This document shows, piece after piece, positions 1 through 8,448 of a DNA stretch of 38,272 bases (the first letter of the stretch is position 1; every line of letters begins with the position of its first letter). The stretch is taken from contig NZ_BMGC01000014.1 in the NCBI RefSeq assembly GCF_014639795.1, positions 50,215-88,486 of the forward strand, given 5' to 3'. The stretch is from Gordonia jinhuaensis (GTDB taxonomy: Bacteria; Actinomycetota; Actinomycetes; Mycobacteriales; Mycobacteriaceae). The notes under the pieces are model-generated. The model did not search any database, had not been told where the DNA came from, and worked only from the letters and a program-made list of their open reading frames with translations. A program made the position numbers and the translations under genes.

Positions 1-201
1 CCGGGCATCTCGCTACCGCTCGCCTGGTCGGCCACCGGCGTGCCCATCGGGATGCACTTCTCGGCCCGGCCCGGCGACGAGCGCACCCTGCTCGAGGTGG
101 CCTACGAGCTCGAGGAGGCGGTGGGCGTCACGCTTGTCTGCGATGCACGGTGTACCGACACCAAAGGACCGGTGCGGGACGAATCCCACACCGGTCCTTG
201 A
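1..201 (+). CDS. Amidase C-terminal end (partial)
   Basis: Open from the first base of the window, so only the last 66 residues are present. The segment PGISLPLAWSATGVPIGMHF followed by a conserved-looking LLEVAYELEEA helix matches the C-terminal end of the amidase-signature family (GatA-like amidohydrolases), where this stretch follows the catalytic Ser-Ser-Lys core. The core lies outside the window, so substrate and activity cannot be judged. After the helix the frame runs on for about 26 residues that do not look like the usual short amidase tail, and these are encoded inside the hairpin shared with rplL. A frameshift or a slightly extended C terminus is possible. The gene converges on rplL. 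Confidence 0.7.
   Translation, partial: PGISLPLAWSATGVPIGMHFSARPGDERTLLEVAYELEEAVGVTLVCDARCTDTKGPVRDESHTGP
166..197 (-). terminator. Rho-independent terminator of rplJL
   Basis: On the minus strand the two 14-nt arms pair along their whole length (one G-U wobble) around a TTCG tetraloop, followed by TTTGGTGT. Left arm on the plus strand is 166-179, right arm 184-197. It lies 62 bases past the rplL stop. On the plus strand one pair is a C-A mismatch, so the structure favours termination of the minus-strand ribosomal operon. It also overlaps the last codons of the converging amidase frame. Confidence 0.8.
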
Positions 202-259
202 GGAGTCGACTCGTGATGAGTCAGGGGCTCTGCAGCCCCGAAGGCTTGTCAGCCCAAGA

Positions 260-649
260 TCACTTGAGGGTGACCTTGGCGCCGGCCTCTTCGAGCTTGG
301 TCTTGGCAGCCTCGGCCGAGTCCTTGTCGGCCTTCTCGACGATGGCCTTGGGCGCACCCTCGACCAGGTCCTTGGCTTCCTTGAGGCCCAGGCCCGGGAC
401 GATCTCGCGAACGACCTTGATGACCTGGATCTTCTTGTCGCCGGCGCTCTCGAGCACGACGTCGAACTCGTCCTGCTCGGCAGCGGCGTCGGCACCGGCA
501 GCAGCCGGGGCACCGGCAGCGGCAACGGCGACCGGAGCGGCCGCGGTGACCTCGAAGACCTCTTCGAACTTCTTCACGAAATCGCTGAGCTCCAGCAGGG
601 TCAGTTCCTTGAACTGATCGATGAGCTCGTCAGCGGTGAGCTTCGCCAT
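260..649 (-). CDS. rplL: 50S ribosomal protein L7/L12
   Basis: A 129-residue protein of normal length for L7/L12. It forms the dimeric stalk of the large ribosomal subunit that recruits and stimulates translational GTPases (EF-Tu, EF-G, IF2). Residues 1-33 are the N-terminal dimerisation and L10-binding helices. An Ala/Gly/Pro-rich hinge follows at about 36-58, and then the C-terminal factor-binding domain containing [17 protein letters not shown] and the [13 protein letters not shown] helix. The ATG start is preceded by a GGA-containing Shine-Dalgarno. It sits 105 bases downstream of rplJ in the standard rplJ-rplL order and ends before a strong hairpin terminator. Confidence 0.98.
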   Translation of the reverse strand: MAKLTADELIDQFKELTLLELSDFVKKFEEVFEVTAAAPVAVAAAGAPAAAGADAAAEQDEFDVVLESAGDKKIQVIKVVREIVPGLGLKEAKDLVEGAPKAIVEKADKDSAEAAKTKLEEAGAKVTLK

Positions 650-754
650 GATTGGCGTCCTTCCTGTCTGTCCCCGGTGTCGGGGGTCTTTCTCATCCCG
701 CCCGGGGAATGGGTCTGGGATCGGTATCTTGTCGCGCAGTCGAGCAGGGGCGGA

Positions 755-1282
755 TTACTCCTCCCCGGCCTCCTGCTTCTTCTCCTGCAGGGCAGCCGCG
801 AGGCGTGCGACCTGCGAGGCGGGCTGGTTGAACAGCCCGGCAGCCTTAGCCAAGTTGCCCTTCATGGCACCGGCGAGCTTGGCCAGCAAGACCTCACGCG
901 TCTCCAGGTCGGCGATCTGTTCGATCTCGGACACAGACAGCGCGCGGCCGTCCATGTACCCGCCCTTGATGACGAGAGCCTTGTTGTCCTTGGCGAAGTT
1001 CTTCATCGCCTTCGCCGCGACGACCGGCTCACCTTCGATGAAGGCGATCGCGGTCGGGCCGACGAACAGCTCGTCGAGTCCCTCCACGCCCGCATCAGCT
1101 GCGGCGCGCTTGACCAGGGTGTTCTTGGCGACGGAGTAGGTTGCACCCTCACCGAGGGAACGACGCAGCTCAGAGATCTGCTTGACCGACAGGCCACGGT
1201 ATTCCGTGACCACAGTGGCGGTCGCACCCTTGAACTGCTCTGTGATCTCCGCGACTGCGGCGACCTTCTCGGACTTGGCCAT
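755..1282 (-). CDS. rplJ: 50S ribosomal protein L10
   Basis: A 175-residue L10, the base of the ribosomal stalk that binds 23S rRNA and carries L7/L12 dimers. The N-terminal RNA-binding domain has the family segments [20 protein letters not shown] and [12 protein letters not shown]. The C-terminal helix (about 130-170) that docks L12 dimers ends in an acidic/lysine-rich tail. The ATG follows GAGGAGG at a good distance. rplJ is the promoter-proximal gene of a two-gene operon with rplL and has a long structured leader, consistent with autogenous control by the L10-L12 complex. It is separated from rplKA by about 9.5 kb of other genes. Confidence 0.98.
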   Translation of the reverse strand: MAKSEKVAAVAEITEQFKGATATVVTEYRGLSVKQISELRRSLGEGATYSVAKNTLVKRAAADAGVEGLDELFVGPTAIAFIEGEPVVAAKAMKNFAKDNKALVIKGGYMDGRALSVSEIEQIADLETREVLLAKLAGAMKGNLAKAAGLFNQPASQVARLAAALQEKKQEAGEE

Positions 1283-1335
1283 ACTTCGCCTCCTCTCATG
1301 TCCTCGAGTCGGTCATGAAAGGCCGGAAACGACAA

Positions 1336-1535
1336 ACGCCCCGGGGCGCAGGGCCACGGGGCGTGAAGTAAGTTCGGCGATCAGCGCGGCCCATCCGAGG
1401 ATGGACACCGATCACGGAAGAAAGCTCACACTTCCATGTTCTCCCTGCGTGGGCCGCCGATGTCGAATCGGTCCTTCGGCCGGGATGCTGTCGCATCCCG
1501 ATGACCAACGGTCTCTGGTTGAACCGGTAGGAGCG
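1336..1535 (-). ncRNA. Putative L10 leader of rplJL
   Basis: The untranslated minus-strand stretch ahead of rplJ contains CCAGAGACCGTTGGTC next to a GGGATG/CATCCC hairpin, which resembles the kink-turn region of ribosomal protein L10 leaders. It is followed downstream by an 8-bp GC hairpin (arms 1336-1343 and 1357-1364) and then TTTGTCG on the transcript, which looks like an attenuator. Boundaries are approximate. The family assignment rests on position and motif resemblance; an Rfam covariance search would settle it. Confidence 0.55.
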
Positions 1536-1559
1536 GACATGCCGCTCACACCTCGATCA

Positions 1560-1587
1560 AGAGTACAGGTCAGCAGCCGACGAGCAA
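1560..1587 (-). promoter_or_regulatory. Candidate rplJL promoter
   Basis: Reading the minus strand, TTGCTC (1582-1587) and TACTCT (1560-1565) are separated by 16 bases, a reasonable sigma-70-type arrangement about 280 bases upstream of rplJ. That distance is what the structured leader requires. No experimental support is available here. Confidence 0.35.
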
Positions 1588-1892
1588 AATCGCCGCCACA
1601 ATCTTCTCGATACCGCCGAACAGTTCACGCGGATAACGATTTGAGGTCATTGGCTGGCGGTATAGGGACCTACGACCGTAGATTGTGGTTCCGGCGGTCA
1701 CGTGATCCACGCCACACCGGTGTCCGGCACCGATGTGGCAGTCACCGACCGACAACACCGGGCACACCGACGTGCCGCGGGCGGTCAGCGCACCGGGCGA
1801 CCCATCGGCGACGACGGGACGACCCGCTACGTCAGACCCTTCGCGTCGCGGGGTGTGCACAGGCACCACACAGCGAAAGGTCAGGTGACGAG
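1588..1892. other. Divergent intergenic region, no gene seen
   Basis: About 300 bases between the candidate rplJ promoter and the hydrolase start. Frames run open through it on both strands because of GC bias, but none resembles a known protein and none has a convincing ribosome binding site. It presumably holds the promoter of the plus-strand hydrolase; I cannot point to a clear one. Confidence 0.5.
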
Positions 1893-3893
1893 ATGGTCGC
1901 GCCACTCGGGTCACCGACACCGTTCCCCCGGCCGGGCACCCGCACCGGGCGGACGGCCGGTGATCTCCCCCTCGGCGATCCGACGGGCGGAGCAGACGGC
2001 CGACGCTGGCGCCGACTCGTCGACGGACCTCTCGCCTTCCCCCGAGTCCACATCGACCGAGCCGTCCACATCCGCATGAGCGACGGGGTCACACTGCGGG
2101 CGACCCAGGTGCGCCCGGCCGATGAGCGCGGCCACACGGTGGCCGACACCCATCCGGCGATCGTCACGATCAACCCGTACAACCGCGCGCTCGTCGACGC
2201 GGTCGACACGTGGCGCACGATTCCCGCGGTGGTGCGCGGCGCGGCGACCGCACCGCTGCGGATGATCGCCTCGGTGACCGGCGACGCGGCGCAGATGCCG
2301 TTGACCGGTGGCGGGATCGCCGACGTCTTCGGCATCAACCGACGCCTCATACGCGCCGGATATGCACAACTGGTGGTCGACGTGCGCGGCACCGGCTCGT
2401 CACACGGCACCTGGCAGATCCTCGGCGAACGCGAACAGCTCGACTCGGTGGAGGTCATCGACTGGGCCGCGCGTCAGTCGTGGTGCAACGGCGTGGTCGG
2501 CATGACCGGCTGGTCGTATTCGGCGATCAACTCACTGCAGGCCGCAGACAAGCGACCCGACGCACTCGGCGCCATCTTCGCCGTGGAGGGCTGCGGCGAC
2601 ATCGTCCGCGACATCTACATCACCGGCGGGATGCCGTCGTTGTTCATCCCGATGTGGCTGTCGATCGTCAACGGGCTCAAGTGGATTCCCGATCCGCGCA
2701 CCCTCGCTCACGATCTGCGCAGCGGCCACCTGCCGCGCTGGCTGGCGCACCGGATCTCCTCGCCCGCCACCGAGATGACCTCTCTGGCATGGGGTTTCCT
2801 CACCGGCCGGGACGATCGCATCCACGACGACCCCTACTTCGACGAACGCGACCCGCACGCCGAGCGCATCGAGGTGCCCACCTTCCTCTTCGGCGCCTGG
2901 CATGACCTGTTCGGTCGCAGCGCCTCACAGGTCTACAACCGGATCCCGGTGGAGCCCGGAGCCAAACAACTCGTGATGGCCGACGGCTATCACCTCGACG
3001 CCGGCGCAGGCTTCGGCGGTCCGCAGTCCCCGCCGCGGGTCGACGTCCTCGAGCGGGCATGGTTCGACCACTGGCTCAAGGGCATCGACAACGGGGTGCA
3101 GGAGTACGGACCGGTGACCCTGCAGCAGCAGGGCGGCTCGTGGAGTTGCGCGCCGGCCTTCCCGCGACCGACCGGGCACACCCATCACCTCTACCTGTCC
3201 GACACGTGGTCGAACAGCGCACATGAGGGCATCTTCGACGGAACACTCGACGACAACGGACCCGAGCGCCGGCGCGACCTGCACATCAGACCCGACCTGC
3301 GGGGCGCGGCGAGTCGCGACATGACGCAGGTGACCGCGGGCGCGTCGATGGGCCTGGGCAAGCACTTCACCACCGATGCACGCTTCCAGGAGCGCGGCGG
3401 TCTGGGCTTCACCACCGCCCCGATGCACACTCCCACCCACCTCAGCGGGGCGATGAACCTGCGCGTCTACGTGACCACCTCGGCGAACGAGGGCATCTGG
3501 GCGGTGACCGTCAACGACGTGGCCCCCGACGGGACGTCGACGGTGCTGAGCAACGGCGCACTGTCGATGTCCAACCGGGCCATCGATCCGCAGCTCTCGG
3601 AGTACGCCGACGACGGCACCGTACTGTTCGCCCACCACCACCTCAGTCGAGTGCGCAAACTGGCGGTCCCCTCCGACACGCCACTGGCACTCGACATCGA
3701 CCTGGTGCCCACCGACGCCGTGATCGACATCGGACACCGGTTGCGCGTGAACGTCTACGCGGCGAGCTTCCCGCGCTACCTCACCACCGTGCCCGATCTG
3801 ATCAAGGCGCGCGGCCGACGCCAGCACCTGGTGCTCGACCCCGAACGCCGCAGCAAGCTGACGGTGCGGGTGATCGGCGAACCGGGCTGGTAG
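1893..3893 (+). CDS. CocE/NonD family (S15-type) hydrolase
   Basis: A 666-residue serine hydrolase of the X-Pro dipeptidyl-peptidase/cocaine-esterase type, which cleaves acyl esters or N-terminal dipeptides. The alpha/beta-hydrolase part begins near residue 65 (MSDGVTLRATQ). GMTGWSYSA carries the nucleophilic serine, FGAWHDLF the likely acidic residue and DGYHLDAG the likely histidine. A C-terminal jelly-roll, galactose-binding-like domain of the family follows (about 500-660; MNLRVYVTTSANEGIWAV). The frame is open far upstream, but family similarity begins only after this ATG, which has AAAGG about 12 bases before it. No signal peptide is evident. It is divergent from rplJ, and the substrate is unknown. 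Confidence 0.85.
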   Translation: MVAPLGSPTPFPRPGTRTGRTAGDLPLGDPTGGADGRRWRRLVDGPLAFPRVHIDRAVHIRMSDGVTLRATQVRPADERGHTVADTHPAIVTINPYNRALVDAVDTWRTIPAVVRGAATAPLRMIASVTGDAAQMPLTGGGIADVFGINRRLIRAGYAQLVVDVRGTGSSHGTWQILGEREQLDSVEVIDWAARQSWCNGVVGMTGWSYSAINSLQAADKRPDALGAIFAVEGCGDIVRDIYITGGMPSLFIPMWLSIVNGLKWIPDPRTLAHDLRSGHLPRWLAHRISSPATEMTSLAWGFLTGRDDRIHDDPYFDERDPHAERIEVPTFLFGAWHDLFGRSASQVYNRIPVEPGAKQLVMADGYHLDAGAGFGGPQSPPRVDVLERAWFDHWLKGIDNGVQEYGPVTLQQQGGSWSCAPAFPRPTGHTHHLYLSDTWSNSAHEGIFDGTLDDNGPERRRDLHIRPDLRGAASRDMTQVTAGASMGLGKHFTTDARFQERGGLGFTTAPMHTPTHLSGAMNLRVYVTTSANEGIWAVTVNDVAPDGTSTVLSNGALSMSNRAIDPQLSEYADDGTVLFAHHHLSRVRKLAVPSDTPLALDIDLVPTDAVIDIGHRLRVNVYAASFPRYLTTVPDLIKARGRRQHLVLDPERRSKLTVRVIGEPGW

Positions 3894-3917
3894 TGCGCGA
3901 CTGGCTGGTAGTGCGCG
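3885..3917 (+). repeat. 15-bp direct repeat across a stop codon
   Basis: GGCTGGTAGTGCGCG occurs at 3885-3899 and again at 3903-3917 (18-base period). The first copy contains the last Gly-Trp codons and TAG stop of the hydrolase gene, so the end of the gene has been duplicated in place. It is probably a slippage product. Confidence 0.8.
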
Positions 3918-3921
3918 GCCC

Positions 3922-4431
3922 TCAGAGCAGCCCCGCATCGCCGAACAGCACCCGGTAGACGAACGCCGCCTCGGGTCCGATCACCACCTCCACCAGATCG
4001 ATCAACGTCTGCACGAAATGGGGTCCGTGCGCCGGACCGCCGGAATCGTCGAGGTGGTGAGCGATCTCGTGCAGCACCACCAGCTCTCGCAACGCCCATC
4101 GGCCTTCCCTCGCCTCCGGGATCGCGATGGTGGGCACACGGTCGGAGCCCGGCGCGCGCGAGAACTCGTAGTGGGCCTCGCCGGCCCCGCGGCGCGACCG
4201 CACCGCGACCGGTACCCGGCTGCGTGAGAAGCGTTCGCGCACAACCGGCATCGTCACAACCCGCTCCACGTACTCGCGCACCGAGTCGATGGAGCCGAAC
4301 CGCGCCTCCGGCGGGAGGGTCACCGTGGCACCCGCGAGCTGCAGGGTCGTGGACGGCTGATCGAACAGCCGGGCGATCATCCGCTCGGTGGAGTAGACCC
4401 GCGCTCTGGCGGAATCACGTGGGTGGCTCAC
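3922..4431 (-). CDS. Putative HEXXH metallohydrolase (TIGR04338-like)
   Basis: A 169-residue protein with a zinc-metallopeptidase-type motif, LVVLHEIAHHLDD, at about residue 117, followed by a downstream histidine in PAHGPHFVQTL. This pattern fits the small actinobacterial putative metallohydrolase family I recall as TIGR04338. Its role is not established. It begins with GTG and overlaps the DUF2786 gene by 4 bases (GTGA), so the two are almost certainly translationally coupled. No signal peptide or membrane segment is visible, so it should be cytoplasmic. The conserved pairing suggests the two proteins act together. Confidence 0.75.
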   Translation of the reverse strand: MSHPRDSARARVYSTERMIARLFDQPSTTLQLAGATVTLPPEARFGSIDSVREYVERVVTMPVVRERFSRSRVPVAVRSRRGAGEAHYEFSRAPGSDRVPTIAIPEAREGRWALRELVVLHEIAHHLDDSGGPAHGPHFVQTLIDLVEVVIGPEAAFVYRVLFGDAGLL

Positions 4432-5258
4432 CCGACGTCGCGTGGCAACCGTCGACGCGACGAGAGTTCGGGCTCCACACCGAGTCGCGCCCGACGCCCC
4501 GCCCGGTCACCGGCCTGCCGCGCCGCGTCGGAGTACCCCGAACTCGCACTCGACGACCGCCACGTTCCCCGCGCTGTGGACTCCTGGGAGTGGAAGTCGT
4601 TGATCTCGATCTCCTTGTCACGCAGGGCGATCGCGGTAGACGCGGTGGATGCGGCGCGCTCGGCCTCCTGCGCCTGCTGCCGGGCCTCCTCACGGGCGTC
4701 GGTGAGGCGTTTGCCGATCCGGTCGGCGAAGGCGGTCTGGAAGTTCAACCGTGCGGTGATCGCCGAGAGCGGCTTCTCCTCCACCACCCGCCGGCGCCGC
4801 CAGCCGTTGTCCCGGGTGACCACCCGGGCGGCGGTCTCCCCCTTGTAGGCGCCGGATTTGAGATAGGCATCGCTGGCGGCGACCATCTGCACCACCAGCG
4901 ACGAATACAGCGTCTCCACGCTGTCGATGTCGCCGGGGAATCCGTAGGCGAGCACGTAGGTGGAGTTGTGGGCGACATCGACCTTCACGTCGTTGGCGTG
5001 GGCGATCGCCACGAACAGCAACACATAGGTCCGCAACCCGCGCTTACCGGCCTCCCCGATGGTGACCTGCCGACTGATCGGCACGGTCGCGGCGCGCGCC
5101 GCCGGATCGTGGGCGCGCGCCACGGCGATGTCGATCGACGCAGCGGTGGCCAGTCGCTGCGCGGCCTGCATGAAGGTCTGGGCCTCATGCTCGTTGTCGG
5201 TCCCCTCGGCCTGCCGGAGCAGTGCCGCGATCTTGCCGAGCAGTTTCTCGTCGCGCAT
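4428..5258 (-). CDS. DUF2786 domain-containing protein
   Basis: A 276-residue protein. The first 45 residues (KLLGKIAALLRQAEGTDNEH followed by an EA-TFM-AAQ-LA pattern) are a typical DUF2786 N-terminal region, often seen in actinobacterial and phage-related proteins of unknown function. A central part about 60-190 is followed by a charged, probably coiled-coil segment (about 185-220, rich in Glu, Arg, Ala) and a low-complexity Arg/Ser-rich tail. The minus-strand sequence TAGTCT lies 7 bases before the ATG and could be the -10 element of a leaderless transcript; an AAGAGG is also present but too close to serve well. It is the first gene of the pair with the HEXXH protein. Confidence 0.75.
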   Translation of the reverse strand: MRDEKLLGKIAALLRQAEGTDNEHEAQTFMQAAQRLATAASIDIAVARAHDPAARAATVPISRQVTIGEAGKRGLRTYVLLFVAIAHANDVKVDVAHNSTYVLAYGFPGDIDSVETLYSSLVVQMVAASDAYLKSGAYKGETAARVVTRDNGWRRRRVVEEKPLSAITARLNFQTAFADRIGKRLTDAREEARQQAQEAERAASTASTAIALRDKEIEINDFHSQESTARGTWRSSSASSGYSDAARQAGDRAGRRARLGVEPELSSRRRLPRDVG

Positions 5259-5439
5259 ACCTCTTAGACTATTGCGCGACCGATTCGGTTCCCGTCAACC
5301 GCAGATCCGCGCCCCGGGCGCAGTGTCACCGGCCCCGCGACGATGCCGACACTGCACGGGTGTGACATTGCAGATACTGACGAGTTCTTAACGCCCACAG
5401 ACCTTCTCGTCCCCACATCGCCGGAGTAGACCTGGTGGT

Positions 5440-5961
5440 GTGACACTTTCCGAGATTCTCCCGTCCCTGGCCGCTGCGTCGGTCGAGCGCAGTTTCGGTC
5501 CCTGCACCTGGGGCGAACACGTGAGCGCATGCGGCCACGACATCCGGATCGGCGCGCTGTCGCTCACCGAGGCGCTCGCGGACCGACCGACCCCGTTCCG
5601 GGTCGGCGACCTGCTCATCTGCCGCATCACCGCGATCACCGCCGCACCTGCATCGACCGGGTCATCTATGGGGTGGCCAGAGACGGGGTCGCCGGAGACG
5701 GGGCGCAGGCATCTGCACATCGACGCCGACCTGGGCACCGACCGCGTCATCGACGACATCGCCTTCCCCGGCACGTGTCTGGCCGGCGCCCGGATGGGCG
5801 ACGTCACAATCGTCGAGCGCGGCGGCATCCGGCGCACCGTGCACGCCGAACTGCCCCGAGAGCTCGGTGTCGGCGCCGCGATCCTGCTGGTCACCGCATC
5901 CACGTCGGTGCCGCCGCGTCCGCAATCGGTCGCTCACGTGGCGATGGCGGCCGATGTGTGA
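5440..5961 (+). CDS. Hypothetical protein
   Basis: A 173-residue frame starting at GTG, with GGAG 13 bases upstream. I do not recognise the family. It contains a cysteine/histidine cluster near residues 20-32 (GPCTWGEHVSACGH), a Ser/Gly/Pro-rich linker near 75-87 and a beta-rich second half (HLHIDADLGTDRVIDDIAF; IRRTVHAELPRELGV). No signal peptide or membrane helix is seen. It converges tightly on the hydroxyacyl-CoA dehydrogenase gene, with 9 bases between stop codons. Codon use is like the neighbours. A small beta-barrel domain is possible, but this is a guess. Confidence 0.55.
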   Translation: MTLSEILPSLAAASVERSFGPCTWGEHVSACGHDIRIGALSLTEALADRPTPFRVGDLLICRITAITAAPASTGSSMGWPETGSPETGRRHLHIDADLGTDRVIDDIAFPGTCLAGARMGDVTIVERGGIRRTVHAELPRELGVGAAILLVTASTSVPPRPQSVAHVAMAADV

Positions 5962-5970
5962 GCACCGAAC

Positions 5971-6852
5971 TCAGGCCGGATCCGGGTCCTGCCCCACCTC
6001 GCGCAACGCCCGCAGAACCGCGGCGGTGCGCGCGTCACGGTCGGCTGCCAGCGCCCGATAGGCCTGCTCACCGCTGCCGTAGACGGCATCGACCTCGTCG
6101 AACACCTCGTCCATCGCGCTAGCGTCGACCGTCCCGGCCGAGAACCGCATCTGCGACCCGACATTCTCGTAGAGATGACGCATCCCGCCCGGCCCACCAC
6201 CGAGCTGCTGCGACTCGAACGGCCCGATCGTCGACCAGCGCAACCCGAGTGAGGTCTTCACCAGTTCATCGAGATCACCGACGTCGATCACCCCCTGCTG
6301 CACCAGATAGGTCGCCTCCGCGTTGAACACCTTCTGCAACCGGTTGCCCACGAAACCGGGGATCTCCTTGTGCAGCCGGATCGGTACCCGGCCGAGCTCG
6401 GTGTACACCGACACCGCGTGGTCGACGATGTCGGTCCGCGTCTGCGGCAACGGCACCACCTCGATCAGCGGCATGAGCTGCGGCGGGTTGAACGGGTGGC
6501 CCACCAGGATGCGATCGGCGGCCGGATTGCCCTCGGCGATGTCAGAGGGGAGCAACGACGATGACGAGGACGCGAGCACCACATCGTCTCGGGTGTGCGC
6601 GGCGAGTGTCGCGAACAACTCCCGTTTGAGCTCGATGCGCTCGGGTCCGGCCTCCTGCACGTAATCGGTGCCCTCGGCGGCCTCCGCGAGATCCGCGGTG
6701 GTGGCGATGTCGAGTCCGGCGAGGTTGCGCGCCACGAGTTCGTCGAGGTCCGGGCGCGGATCGCTGATCCGCACCGACCACCCCGCGTCACCGAACAACC
6801 GCGCGAACGACTCGCCGATGACCCCGGCACCGACGATGGTGACCGTCGACAT
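5971..6852 (-). CDS. 3-hydroxyacyl-CoA dehydrogenase family protein
   Basis: A 293-residue NAD-dependent oxidoreductase. The Rossmann motif IVGAGVIGESFA lies at residues 6-17, a catalytic-region serine run SSSSS near 95, and the signature GHPFNPPQLMPLIEVVP near 118-134, where the His is the catalytic base of L-3-hydroxyacyl-CoA dehydrogenases. The C-terminal helical domain contains GNRLQ and LGLRWSTIGPFE. Single-copy proteins of this kind also include carnitine and L-gulonate dehydrogenases, so the substrate is open. The ATG at 6852 has AGGAGG five bases upstream; a GTG one codon earlier is too close. It is 9 bases downstream of ldh, hence the same operon. Confidence 0.85.
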   Translation of the reverse strand: MSTVTIVGAGVIGESFARLFGDAGWSVRISDPRPDLDELVARNLAGLDIATTADLAEAAEGTDYVQEAGPERIELKRELFATLAAHTRDDVVLASSSSSLLPSDIAEGNPAADRILVGHPFNPPQLMPLIEVVPLPQTRTDIVDHAVSVYTELGRVPIRLHKEIPGFVGNRLQKVFNAEATYLVQQGVIDVGDLDELVKTSLGLRWSTIGPFESQQLGGGPGGMRHLYENVGSQMRFSAGTVDASAMDEVFDEVDAVYGSGEQAYRALAADRDARTAAVLRALREVGQDPDPA

Positions 6853-6861
6853 CACCGCCTC

Positions 6862-7821
6862 CTAGAGTCCGAGCCTCTTCTGCATGTCGCGCAACGTGTT
6901 CGCCGAATCGATGAGCCCTTGCCGCTCCGAATCCGACAGCGGCACACGGATCCGCTCCCCCGCCCCGCGACGGTCGATGAGCGTGGGCAGCGACAGGCAC
7001 ACATCCTCGATGCCCTCGTACCCCGCCCCGGTGGCGATCGTCGAGATGGGCATCACGCGATGCTCGTTACGCAGCACGGCTTCGGCGATCCGTGCCGTCG
7101 CCAGGCCGATCGCGTAGTTCGTGGCGCCCTTGCCGTCGATGATCGTGTACGCCGAGGACACCACGTCGTGCTGGATGTCGTTGCGTGCGTTCTCGTCGAG
7201 CGGGTCGAATCCAGGCAGCGGCTCCCATGCGGTGAGGGGCATGCCGCCGATGGTCGCCGACTCCCACAGCGGGATCTCGGAGTCGCCGTGTTCGCCGACG
7301 ATGTAGGCGTGGACGTTCTGCACCGCGACGCCGCAGTACTGGGCCACCGAGAACCGCAGACGCGAGGAGTCCAGGACCGTCCCCGACCCGAACAGCTGGT
7401 TGCGCGGCAGACCGCTGTACTTCAGCGCCGCATAGGTCACCAGGTCGACGGGATTGGACACCATGATGTACACCGCGTCGGGCGCCACCTCGAGCACGCC
7501 GGGCATGCTCGCCTTGGTGACAGCGATGGTCGAGTCGGCCAGATCCAGACGTGACTGGCCGGGTTTCTGCTTCGCGCCGGCGGTGAACACCACCACGTCG
7601 GCGTCGCGGCACACCTCGACGTCGTCGGACCCGATCACGTCGGCGCGCGGCACGAATTCGAGCCCGTGGGACAGGTCGAGTACTTCCGCATGGACCTTCT
7701 TGGCGTTGATGTCCATCAGCGCCACGGTGCGCGCGACACCCCTGATCAGCGACGCATAGGCGATCGCCGTACCCACCGCACCCGCCCCGATGATCGCGAG
7801 TTTCGTTCCATCGCTGCCCAT
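6862..7821 (-). CDS. ldh: L-lactate dehydrogenase
   Basis: A 319-residue NAD-dependent L-lactate dehydrogenase interconverting pyruvate and lactate. The Rossmann motif GAGAVGTAIA is at residues 12-21, and the acidic LMDIN that binds the NAD ribose follows. The mobile-loop segment QKPGQSRLDL carries the substrate-contacting arginine. DSSRLR and the active-site GEHGDSEIP, with the catalytic histidine, are intact. The arginine-containing loop points to lactate rather than malate dehydrogenase. The start at 7821 has AGGAG six bases upstream; the longer frame upstream has no such support. It is the first gene of a two-gene operon with the hydroxyacyl-CoA dehydrogenase family gene. Confidence 0.93.
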   Translation of the reverse strand: MGSDGTKLAIIGAGAVGTAIAYASLIRGVARTVALMDINAKKVHAEVLDLSHGLEFVPRADVIGSDDVEVCRDADVVVFTAGAKQKPGQSRLDLADSTIAVTKASMPGVLEVAPDAVYIMVSNPVDLVTYAALKYSGLPRNQLFGSGTVLDSSRLRFSVAQYCGVAVQNVHAYIVGEHGDSEIPLWESATIGGMPLTAWEPLPGFDPLDENARNDIQHDVVSSAYTIIDGKGATNYAIGLATARIAEAVLRNEHRVMPISTIATGAGYEGIEDVCLSLPTLIDRRGAGERIRVPLSDSERQGLIDSANTLRDMQKRLGL

Positions 7822-8047
7822 TTCGCACTCCTGACACGTCGACGCACATCCGGATGAAAGGCCCTCAGATGTCAGCCTATGCCAGCCGGGCGCCACGCGG
7901 AGTTGTACCGCTCCCGGGCTCAGACGAAGCGGCGACGCGACCGGTGGCAAAAATCATCCCCGTGGGCGCAGCGGAGGGCAATGTTCCCTTCGCGGCGCTC
8001 AGGGGGCCGATTTTCACCGTTGCGACCCGAACATGACCCGCCCAGCG

Positions 8048-8371
8048 TCACTCCCGGATGGTCATCTTGGCCACCTGATCGCCGGTGACGTCGTAGGTGA
8101 AGGTCGAGGGTCCGTTGAATCCGTCGCCGCCGACTTTCGCGATCACCACCGCCTGATGGCCGATGTTGCGGACGTTGGTCACCTCCAGCGTCACGTGTTT
8201 GCCGATGAACTCGGCATCACTCCAGCCTGCGATCTCGTCGCGGCCGGTGAACTCACGACCCCAGTCGTCGACCACGCCATCGTCGGCGAATGTGGCAAGA
8301 AAAGCGGTCTGATCACCCGTGTTGGTGGCGTCGATCGACGCACGGACGGGTGCGGGCAGAAGTTCTGCCAT
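8048..8371 (-). CDS. NTF2/SnoaL-like protein
   Basis: A 107-residue single-domain protein with the SnoaL/NTF2-like pattern: an N-terminal helix (LPAPVRASIDATNTGD) followed by FLATFADDGVVDDWGREFTG and then GRDEIAGWSDAEF, and curved beta strands to the end. The fold is used for small hydrophobic ligands, as isomerases, cyclases or binding proteins; the function here is unknown. ATG start with AGAGG nine bases upstream. It lies between the SDR gene and ldh on the same strand, but a hairpin sits between it and the SDR gene. Confidence 0.75.
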   Translation of the reverse strand: MAELLPAPVRASIDATNTGDQTAFLATFADDGVVDDWGREFTGRDEIAGWSDAEFIGKHVTLEVTNVRNIGHQAVVIAKVGGDGFNGPSTFTYDVTGDQVAKMTIRE

Positions 8372-8405
8372 GAGTGGTGTCCTCTCAGTGCGAGCCCGAA
8401 GGCCT

Positions 8406-8439
8406 GGGCATGCTCGACCCCCTCATGTCGAGCATGCCC
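8406..8439 (-). terminator. Hairpin downstream of the SDR gene
   Basis: A perfect 13-bp stem, GGGCATGCTCGAC (8406-8418) with its complement at 8427-8439 and an 8-base loop, ten bases past the SDR stop. There is no U tract, which is common for actinobacterial terminators. It separates the SDR gene from the SnoaL-like gene. Confidence 0.65.
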
Positions 8440-8448
8440 TCTTCGGCC

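Noticed and set aside
1182-1892. N-terminal extension of the CocE-like hydrolase to 903 residues
   Set aside because: The extension overlaps rplJ and its leader on the other strand and is Arg-rich without family similarity; the ATG at 1893 has a Shine-Dalgarno.
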